In this document: in pieces, positions 1 to 5,537 of the stretch
Layout: the number at the start of each line of letters is the position of its first letter
Numbering within the stretch: the first letter of the stretch is position 1
DNA from: Caryophanales bacterium UBA7642
Lineage (GTDB): Bacteria; Bacillota_I; Bacilli_A; RFN20; CAG-288
Assembly: GCA_002483745.1 (NCBI GenBank)
Contig: DLIM01000028.1
Location: 16,120 to 43,463, forward strand
Length of the DNA: 27,344 bases
Reading direction: 5' to 3'
The notes under the pieces: generated by a model
Told to the model about the DNA's origin: nothing
The model's database searches: none
What the model saw: only the letters and a program-made list of their open reading frames with translations
Made by a program: the position numbers and the translations under genes

Positions 1-164
1 TTAATCTTTTTGTTGAAATCTGCAGTGACACGTAAAGCTAAGGTCTCTTCAATTTCTTGAGTGACTACTTTATGTTCAGCCACAAATGCCCTATCCATGG
101 CACTTTCAATCTTTTTTAGATCGAAATCGACAATCGAACCATCTCTCTTTTGAACCCTAAGCAT
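1..164 (-). CDS. Ribonucleotide reductase, N-terminal ATP-cone (partial, 3' end outside window); probably anaerobic class III NrdD
   Basis: Only the first 54 codons are visible, read leftward from ATG at 162-164. They begin MLRVQKRDGSIVDFDLKKIE and continue with a helical stretch ending in ALRVTADFNKKI. The KRDG...F...KI..A pattern is the ATP-cone, the allosteric nucleotide-binding domain that starts many ribonucleotide reductases and controls dNTP synthesis. NrdR also has an ATP-cone, but after a zinc ribbon, which is absent here. Class III (NrdD) is favoured because of the anaerobic-looking gene set, but class I or II cannot be excluded from this fragment. A ribosome-binding site of the form GAAAGAGG lies 6 bases before the start. 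The preceding leader is rich in hairpins (see the next entry). Confidence 0.7.
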   Translation of the reverse strand, partial: MLRVQKRDGSIVDFDLKKIESAMDRAFVAEHKVVTQEIEETLALRVTADFNKKI

Positions 165-303
165 AATTAACCTCTTTCTCTACAGCGCTGAAGCGGCACT
201 CCTAACATTGGGTTTTAAACCAACGTTCCATTTAAGGAATGACCAGCTTTTGAAGATTAGCTGTAAGTTTAATAATTCCGTTATGCCTAATATTCTAGGC
301 ATG
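165..303 (-). promoter_or_regulatory. Structured 5' leader of the ribonucleotide reductase gene
   Basis: Read on the minus strand toward the start codon, this stretch has an inverted repeat ATGCCTA/TAGGCAT (283-302, loop of 6), a CAGCT/AGCTG hairpin, a TTCC/GGAA hairpin, and a strong stem at 204-227 whose arms AACGTTGGTTT and AACCCAATGTT pair over 11 positions with one mismatch and a 2-base turn that would open slightly in RNA. The palindrome CAGCGCTG (183-190) follows, then the ribosome-binding site. No known riboswitch class or NrdR box is recognised. The hairpins are seen directly; a regulatory role is inference. No convincing promoter was found upstream. Confidence 0.4.
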
Positions 304-684
304 TTCGAACTAAAAAGAAATGATTTTGCATCACAATATTTCAGACAAAATTTAGATTTCCAAGAAAGACAAATAGAACTACTAAAATGCCACTAACGAA
401 GATAAGGAAAAGAACTTAATTAGCAATTTCAAAATATTAGAGTGGTAGTTAGTGAAAACAAAGAAAATCGAATTTAAAAATCACGAGAGTTATGCCGATT
501 TTCAATAAAATTGTTTTTCATAAAATTTCAAAAAGTAACAATAATCGCAAAATGGTATAGGATATTCTAAAAATCATAAATAAAAATGTCTTTGCTCTTT
601 TTAGGATTTGTCTAGAAAAACGGTTTCTTTTTTTTTTTTTTTTATTCAACCGGAAAAACAAGCTTAGCTAATAGCGTTTTACAT
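304..684. other. AT-rich intergenic stretch with a 16-T homopolymer
   Basis: No gene is supported here. It is strongly AT-rich and contains an uninterrupted run of 16 T at 628-643, flanked by the short inverted repeat CGGTT (621-625) and AACCG (648-652). The run is a likely spot for slippage or sequencing error. No clear promoter or RNA gene was seen. Confidence 0.5.
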
Positions 685-720
685 AAAACAAAAAGTCTCT
701 TAGCCTTTGTGCTAAGAGAC
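685..720 (-). terminator. Intrinsic terminator of the Nudix-Vsr gene
   Basis: The perfect 9-bp inverted repeat GTCTCTTAG (695-703) and CTAAGAGAC (712-720) lies just after the stop codon at 724-726. On the minus strand it is followed by TTTTTGTTTT, which gives the stem plus U-tract of a Rho-independent terminator. Confidence 0.85.
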
Positions 721-723
721 CAA

Positions 724-1578
724 TTATTGTTCTTCCTCAACTTTATTGAGCTCGATTTTTCGCTTCAGAACCGTATTTTCAATCTCATGTAAAACTCTTC
801 CAATGTCTTCATTGATTTCATGTTCCCAAAAATGCAGTACTAAATACCCCATTTCGACTAATTTCTCGTCATTCAAACGATCACGTTGGCGGTTCTTTTC
901 AATCTTGCTATCCCAGTAAGCGGAATTTGTTTTAATTTGAGACTCAGTTTTAGAAAGGTCATAGCCATGGAAGAAATCACCATCACAGAAAATGGCAATC
1001 TTGAATTTAGTTAAAACAATATCTGGTTTCCCAGGAAGCTTTTTATCGTTTTTGAAATATCGATAACCTTCCTGATATAGGGCTTTTCTAAGCTTCTTTT
1101 CGATTGAAGTATTCTTACCTTTGATTCTCGACATATTGTAAGAAATCTGAGCTTTAGTTCTTTTGTGTCCGTGTCTCTTTATAATTTCAGCAATAGCTAA
1201 TTTCAATGTTTCTTTATCAGAATCAAAAGTTACTGATTCAATAGCCTTGTCAGGAGAAACCCATTCAATAGAAGTGACTTCAATTTTCTGAGGAATGATT
1301 TTCTTAGATGTGGGAGTAGCTAAATAGAAAACCACATCTTTAATGACATCCGGCTTTGGAGAATAAGTGATTTTGTGAGAAAAAGTTTGATCAATCTTTA
1401 CAGTGAGATTAGTTTCTTCCTTGATTTCTCTTTTTGTGCATTCTAAAGGAGTTTCACCAGCCTCAATATGCCCTTTTGGGATTGAAGTGTGGCCTAACTT
1501 CATATGCTCGATTAAGATTTCAAGTCGTCTATTCTTATAGCGATAGACAACTGCACCGTAACTGTATTCTTTTGTCAT
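724..1578 (-). CDS. Nudix hydrolase - Vsr-type mismatch endonuclease fusion
   Basis: A single 284-residue ORF joins two enzymes. Residues 1-135 are a Nudix hydrolase of the Ap4A/dinucleotide-like type: the Nudix box runs from G36 to L58 (GHIEAGE, then REIKEETNL), matching GX5EX7REUXEEXGU except that the last Gly is Asn57. Residues 149-265 are a very-short-patch repair endonuclease (Vsr): E160 in SIEKKLRKAL, the catalytic Asp186 in LPGKPDIVL, IFCDGDFFHG at 196-205 with His204, a KN..RD segment and a WEHEI end. The E. coli residues His64 and Cys66 (a zinc ligand) are replaced by Asp199 and Asp201. Vsr nicks T:G mismatches that arise at methylated cytosine, usually beside a dcm gene; none is visible here. 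Codons such as ACA and AAA appear commoner than in neighbouring genes, which may mean transfer. Each domain is clear; the joint function is unknown. Confidence 0.88.
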   Translation of the reverse strand: MTKEYSYGAVVYRYKNRRLEILIEHMKLGHTSIPKGHIEAGETPLECTKREIKEETNLTVKIDQTFSHKITYSPKPDVIKDVVFYLATPTSKKIIPQKIEVTSIEWVSPDKAIESVTFDSDKETLKLAIAEIIKRHGHKRTKAQISYNMSRIKGKNTSIEKKLRKALYQEGYRYFKNDKKLPGKPDIVLTKFKIAIFCDGDFFHGYDLSKTESQIKTNSAYWDSKIEKNRQRDRLNDEKLVEMGYLVLHFWEHEINEDIGRVLHEIENTVLKRKIELNKVEEEQ

Positions 1579-1587
1579 TTCGTGGTC

Positions 1588-1596
1588 ATTATACCA
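1588..1596 (-). promoter_or_regulatory. Extended -10 promoter giving a near-leaderless transcript
   Basis: On the minus strand TGGTATAAT occurs with the TATAAT at 1588-1593, only 9 bases before the ATG at 1576-1578. The TGn before the -10 makes an extended -10 promoter; there is no good -35. Transcription would start about 0-3 bases before the start codon, and no ribosome-binding site fits. Confidence 0.6.
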
Positions 1597-1702
1597 TTTT
1601 TTTCGCTATTTTTCTCCACCATTAAGAAAGGGCTTTCTTTTTGTCTATATATCAATTGCTTTAATTAGAGTTATTAATATTAATTAATATTGTCTAGTCT
1701 TT

Positions 1703-1925
1703 TTAAATCAAATTTTGACCTATTCCTTTTTTCACTTTTAATTCAAATTCTTCTTTACTTTTAACCCGAACCCTCGTATATTTATCCTCAGGTCTAGAGA
1801 CATGAGCAACATAAAAAGCAAAGCCTGTTCATCTATGAAGACGTCCTTAAAAGGTTTCACTTTCTTCTCCAAATCATCTAAATTAACTGCTTCTTGGGGC
1901 GGCTGTCTCCAACTATCGTATTAGC
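1703..1925 (-). pseudogene. Decayed coding remnant, frameshifted and lacking a start
   Basis: Read on the minus strand, a protein-like frame runs YDSWRQPPQEAVNLDDLEKK and onward to VFIDEQ. The next protein-like stretch, GFAFYVAHVSRPEDKYTRVR and onward to a stop at 1703-1705, lies in another frame, the join being near 1825-1830. An in-frame stop sits immediately upstream and no start codon or ribosome-binding site is seen. This looks like the tail of a lost gene broken by a frameshift. The family is not recognised. It lies beside the Nudix-Vsr gene, on the same strand. It could instead be chance open frames in AT-rich DNA. Confidence 0.35.
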
Positions 1926-1932
1926 ATTTTTT

Positions 1933-1961
1933 GGGGCTTAGGCAACTAAGCCTCTTTTTTT
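1933..1961 (+). terminator. Terminator hairpin in the leader of the uracil permease gene
   Basis: GGCTTAG (1935-1941), loop GCAA, CTAAGCC (1946-1952), then a T-rich run to 1961. The GNRA-type loop and U-tract make a good Rho-independent terminator. It ends 33 bases before the permease start codon, so it may attenuate that gene. It could also simply close an upstream plus-strand transcript, although no plus-strand gene is seen there. No PyrR site, purine riboswitch or T-box sequence was recognised. Confidence 0.65.
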
Positions 1962-1993
1962 GGAAAAAAATGGAAACATGGAGGGAGAGGGAT

Positions 1994-3523
1994 ATGGAAG
2001 CTAACGCAAGTACGACTAAACGAAATCCGGATCTGATCTTGGATGTCAATGAGAGTCCGAAGAAGGTAAGTCAGTGGCTGATCCTAGCTGTTCAGCATGT
2101 CTTAGCTATGTTCGTTGCCTGTATTACCGTTCCGCTTATTGTCTATAGTGGCTATACGGATGTTAATGGCGTCTCTATGGCTCAGACGATGATTGCCCCG
2201 ACTCTTGTCGCAGCGGGTATTGGAACTATCATCTATCTCCTTCTCACCAAGATGAAGAGTCCAGTCTTCTTAGCTTCTTCGTTTGCTTATATGGCTCCGA
2301 TGGAAGCTGCCTTAAGCTTAGGTGGTACTGGTGAACCTAACCTCTGGGCCTTGCCAATCGGTATGGCCTTTGTCGGTGTTGTCTATGTTATTGTGGCTCT
2401 TGTAATCAAGTTCTGCGGAGTCGGCTGGCTTAATAAGCTGCTCCCTACTATTGTTATCGGGCCTGTCATTATGGTCATTGGTCTATCATTATCCACTTCA
2501 GCTATCAGCAACTTAACTTCTTCTAATTCCACCACTGATTCAAGCTACAACCTCGTTTCAATAGCTTGTGGCTTAATCGCCATGATTGTTACTGCTATCT
2601 GCTCACATTATGGCAAAAAGACAGTGGCTTTGATTCCCTTTGTCTTAGGAATGTTAGCTGGTTATGTAGCTGCCGCTATCTTCACTGGCATTGGCTATTA
2701 TGGCTGTGGAAATGATTACTTCCGTGTTATTGATTGGACTCCGCTTATCAAGAACTTCTCACCTGTCACTTGGAAATCCTTCTTCTCACTTCCGGAATTC
2801 CTCTTCATTACTTCTGACTATACTTATGCTCCTATCACTGGAAGCCAGATTGGAACAATTGCCTTATTATTCATCCCTGTTTCCTTTGTCACTATCTGTG
2901 AGCATATCGGCGATCACAAAAACCTCTCTGGAATCTTAAGCCGTGATCTATTGGTTGATCCAGGTCTTACTAATACATTAATGGGTGATGGTATTGCTAC
3001 CGCTGTCTCCGGTCTTGTCTGCGGTGCTGCTAACACCACTTATGGTGAAAACGTTGCTGTTGTCGGTGTCACTAAGATTGCTTCTACTAAAGTAGTCTTC
3101 TTAGCCGCCTGTATGGCTGTCGCCTTAGGATTCTTAAGCCCAGTCATGGCTCTTACTATGACTATTCCTAACTGTGTCACTGGCGGTGTCTCACTTATTC
3201 TTTATGGCTTCATTGCTGCCTCAGGCGTCAAGATGCTCATCAATGAACACATTGATATGGGCAACACCAAGAACATCTTTGTCGCTTCCGTCATTTTAGT
3301 CTCCGGTATTGGTGGCTTAGCCTTCAAGTTCGGAGATCCTACTAACCCGGTTATCTCTATCACTTCTATTGCTGTTTCGATGATTTTAGGTATTATCATG
3401 AACCTCATCCTTTCCGATAAGAAACCTAAAAATAAGAACAAGAAGCCTGAAGAAATTAAAGATTCTACTGCCCCGGCTGTTAATGAAGTAAAGCCTTCAG
3501 AACAGGCATCTGTTAATAAGTAG
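1994..3523 (+). CDS. uraA: Uracil/xanthine permease, NCS2 family (UraA/PyrP-like)
   Basis: A membrane importer of the NCS2 nucleobase-cation symporter family, about 14 membrane segments, 509 residues. Typical motifs are visible: AVQHVLAMFVACITVPL at 32-48 with the Gln34-His35 pair, CEHIGDHKN at 302-310 with Glu303, and NTTYGENVAVVGVTK at 347-361 with Glu352. These two Glu residues correspond to the base-binding glutamates of UraA. The NTTYGEN form fits uracil better than xanthine, but specificity is inferred. The start at 1994 is chosen because of the strong GGAGGG...GAGG site at 1980-1990; longer frames reach back into the terminator hairpin. The last ~35 residues form a Lys/Glu/Pro-rich cytoplasmic tail. 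It stands alone, between a leader terminator and its own terminator. Confidence 0.92.
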   Translation: MEANASTTKRNPDLILDVNESPKKVSQWLILAVQHVLAMFVACITVPLIVYSGYTDVNGVSMAQTMIAPTLVAAGIGTIIYLLLTKMKSPVFLASSFAYMAPMEAALSLGGTGEPNLWALPIGMAFVGVVYVIVALVIKFCGVGWLNKLLPTIVIGPVIMVIGLSLSTSAISNLTSSNSTTDSSYNLVSIACGLIAMIVTAICSHYGKKTVALIPFVLGMLAGYVAAAIFTGIGYYGCGNDYFRVIDWTPLIKNFSPVTWKSFFSLPEFLFITSDYTYAPITGSQIGTIALLFIPVSFVTICEHIGDHKNLSGILSRDLLVDPGLTNTLMGDGIATAVSGLVCGAANTTYGENVAVVGVTKIASTKVVFLAACMAVALGFLSPVMALTMTIPNCVTGGVSLILYGFIAASGVKMLINEHIDMGNTKNIFVASVILVSGIGGLAFKFGDPTNPVISITSIAVSMILGIIMNLILSDKKPKNKNKKPEEIKDSTAPAVNEVKPSEQASVNK

Positions 3524-3537
3524 ATTGACTGAATAAA

Positions 3538-3580
3538 ACAAAAGCCGCCTAACTAGAATCAACTAGTCAGGCGGCTTTTT
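3538..3580 (+). terminator. Terminator of uraA
   Basis: A long stem, AAAAGCCGCCTAACTAG pairing with CTAGTCAGGCGGCTTTT (one mismatch, loop AATCAA), ends in a T run 15 bases after the uraA stop. The A-rich left flank means it may also work in the other direction. Confidence 0.9.
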
Positions 3581-3591
3581 ATATATAGAAA

Positions 3592-3706
3592 TAAAAAAAC
3601 TCCGCTATACCCGAAGGTACAACGGAGAGAGCAAAAGGAATTTTTATGTTGGAATTTAATTATCAGTTTTAATGGTCTTTAAAGAGAAACTTTCTTTAAA
3701 TCGCAT
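3592..3706 (-). ncRNA. Candidate small RNA with its own promoter and terminator
   Basis: On the minus strand a near-consensus promoter (3711-3739) would start an RNA at about 3704-3706. It would begin with an 8-bp hairpin TTTAAAGA / TCTTTAAA (loop AAGTTTC), continue through about 55 A/U-rich, mostly unpaired bases that include a C/U-rich segment TTCCTTTTGCTCTCT, and end in a 12-bp terminator: CTCCGTTGTACC, loop TTCG, GGTATAGCGGAG (3600-3627), followed by seven T. The length is about 112 nt. This is the layout of a trans-acting small RNA whose C/U-rich part could cover Shine-Dalgarno sequences. A 16-codon frame (MRFKESFSLKTIKTDN) begins right at the predicted 5' end, so a leaderless micropeptide is an alternative. 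It matches no RNA family I recognise. Confidence 0.55.
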
Positions 3707-3710
3707 AAAC

Positions 3711-3739
3711 AATATACATACCCGATTTGAATTTGTCAA
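3711..3739 (-). promoter_or_regulatory. Strong sigma-A type promoter of the candidate small RNA
   Basis: TTGACA at 3734-3739, a 17-base spacer and TATATT at 3711-3716, read on the minus strand. This is one of the two closest matches to the sigma-A consensus in the window. The inverted repeat TCCCTT (3756-3761) / AAGGGA (3776-3781) lies just upstream and could be an operator. Confidence 0.7.
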
Positions 3740-4003
3740 CAGGAAAATAACTAAGTCCCTTTTTTTGGCTAAAGTAAGGGAGTTTTATGTTTCATTATTT
3801 ATAGTTTGTTAAGAACATCAAACTAGTTACTAACTATATAATTTGTCTATATGTTTATGATGATTTCTTTTAAAAAGTAGCCTATCTATCGGCATTTTTG
3901 GGAAAAGCATTATTTTAGTCACTTTAGCAAAGAAAATTAAATGTTGTTTTTATGTTGGGAAAATATTTAAGTTTAAAATTACTTTAAGTATGAAAGCACT
4001 TTT
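3740..4003. other. Gene-free AT-rich stretch between the small-RNA promoter and the Wzy-like gene
   Basis: No ORF or strong terminator is visible. The 12-mer TTTTTATGTTGG at 3947-3958 repeats exactly the one at 3641-3652, which lies inside the candidate small RNA. This stretch would be the 3' untranslated region of the leftward gene ending at 4004. Confidence 0.5.
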
Positions 4004-5377
4004 CTAAAATCTAATTGGTTTGTTGGGATTGAAATTCTGGTAGTAGGTTTCATGAATGATGACATCTTCGGGTCGATCGCTCATCTGGTAAGAGGAGTTA
4101 GCTATCAAGAAGAACAGGAGAATCATGATGTTGTAGATTGTGTTATCAATAAGACCTATTAGTTCTACGAATAAGAGGAAGGTAAAGAAAAGCCACTTTT
4201 CGGTTGCTTTCTTTTTAAAGCAGAAATAGTAGACAGTGAATTCAAAGATAACAAAGGCAACTAAACCGATTGATCCTCCGGCTACTAGAGTTGAAAGAAT
4301 GGTATTAGACATAAAGGTTAAGGTTCCGTTCTCTTCTGTCATAACGGATATTGAAGGACCTAGTAGAGGGTTATTCTTAAAGTAGTCGATGGCTTTATCA
4401 AAGAGAGTGCTTCTCCAGACTGCTCTTTCATCAGAAAGGTTAAGACTTTGGATAGCAGTTAAGACTCGACTTGAAAAGCGTTGGTTAGTGGCTAGAAGAA
4501 CGGAGAAGGTAACACCGACAAAGATGATGGAGGCTAAGGATAGATAAGGATAGTACTTATAGTTTTTAAAAGCTAAAAGGATTAAGGGAATGATTCCGAT
4601 AATCAAGCAAAGTAATCCGGAATCGGCTGAAAGGAAGATGATTGCAGCAATTGCTAATAATTCACCGATACCCCAGAAAGGTTTCTTATTGGCAATCATC
4701 ATTGCAAAGAAAGGCAAGGTTAGACAAAGGATAGTTGAAGCGGTCTGGCTGGTATATGACCAGCCTAAGGTGAAGTCGCTTCCGACAATATGGAATCCAT
4801 GGTAGCAAAGGTAGACAAAGACTTCTAAGGATATGCCTATTGCTAGAAAAGCGGCTGATTCACAGAAGTACTGTAAGGTTTTACTTTTTCCTAAGACGGT
4901 GGAGAAGATAATATAGACGGAGGCACAGAGGAATAAAGCTAAGATATAGAAGATAGCAGTTTTATTAATGGATCCGGTATTAACGGAATTGTAGATGAAG
5001 GAAATAAAGAAGACGGTTAATAGTAATAATAAGGAATAAAGAATATTTCCTAACTGGAACTTTGGCTTATTGATGATTAAGAAGATGATCATGGAAACAA
5101 AGACACAGGAACTCATCATTATTAAATATGCCGGTACTGAGGAGAAACTTATTCCTTTGTTAATAGTAATAGGTAAGCAGATTAATAGAGGAATATAGGT
5201 TTTTCCATCCTTTCCGCAAAGAGGAAGGAAGGAAATCAAAGCATAGAAAACAGCGAATATCCAAGGAAGACTATTAGGCATTAACCAAGTAAGACAAGCT
5301 AAAAGAGCTATCGTCATTGGGAAAAACAAAGAATCGAGGTACTTTCTTGTTCGGTTAAGTAATGTGTTAATTAACAT
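4004..5377 (-). CDS. Wzy / O-antigen-ligase-like polytopic membrane protein
   Basis: A 457-residue protein made of about 12 hydrophobic segments, with the main extracellular loop toward the C-terminal half. That loop carries DERAVWRSTLFDKAIDYFKN followed by NPLLGPSI. The RxxW...A...F..NPLLG pattern is typical of the O-antigen ligase/polymerase (Wzy-C, RfaL-like) superfamily, which joins or transfers lipid-linked glycans at the outer face of the membrane. In a single-membrane cell the product is more likely a capsule, teichoic-acid or other surface glycan. Start: ATG at 5375-5377; a longer frame reaches a TTG at 5423-5425 but would begin upstream of the likely promoter. No glycosyltransferase genes lie beside it, apart from the divergent YfhO gene, so the substrate is unknown. 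Confidence 0.75.
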   Translation of the reverse strand: MLINTLLNRTRKYLDSLFFPMTIALLACLTWLMPNSLPWIFAVFYALISFLPLCGKDGKTYIPLLICLPITINKGISFSSVPAYLIMMSSCVFVSMIIFLIINKPKFQLGNILYSLLLLLTVFFISFIYNSVNTGSINKTAIFYILALFLCASVYIIFSTVLGKSKTLQYFCESAAFLAIGISLEVFVYLCYHGFHIVGSDFTLGWSYTSQTASTILCLTLPFFAMMIANKKPFWGIGELLAIAAIIFLSADSGLLCLIIGIIPLILLAFKNYKYYPYLSLASIIFVGVTFSVLLATNQRFSSRVLTAIQSLNLSDERAVWRSTLFDKAIDYFKNNPLLGPSISVMTEENGTLTFMSNTILSTLVAGGSIGLVAFVIFEFTVYYFCFKKKATEKWLFFTFLLFVELIGLIDNTIYNIMILLFFLIANSSYQMSDRPEDVIIHETYYQNFNPNKPIRF

Positions 5378-5383
5378 ACAATA

Positions 5384-5392
5384 AGTATAGCA
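5384..5392 (-). promoter_or_regulatory. Extended -10 promoter of the Wzy-like gene, near leaderless
   Basis: TGCTATACT on the minus strand (TATACT at 5384-5389) ends 6 bases before the ATG at 5375-5377. Transcription would start at or next to the A of the start codon, and no ribosome-binding site is present. The spacing closely resembles that of the Nudix-Vsr gene. Confidence 0.55.
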
Positions 5393-5537
5393 AAACTTGG
5401 CTAAAAGGTTTTCTATTACCGGCAAATAATCTTAGCATAAGTCTTTTAGAGAACTAAGAAAGCCTTTAAGAATTCAAATTTTAGGGAAAAAGTAAGGCTT
5501 AATGTGTTTTAATATTACTTAGCAACAAATAACAAAA

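Noticed and set aside
208..396. A 62-codon plus-strand open frame
   Set aside because: It begins at TTG without a ribosome-binding site, lies antisense to the structured leader of the reductase gene, and its peptide resembles nothing known.
1870..1993. PyrR site, purine riboswitch or T-box in the uraA leader
   Set aside because: None of the core sequences of these elements could be found; only the terminator hairpin is clear.
3756..3781. TCCCTT/AAGGGA as a terminator for the Wzy-like gene
   Set aside because: The stem is only 6 bp, the loop is long, and no T run follows on the minus strand.
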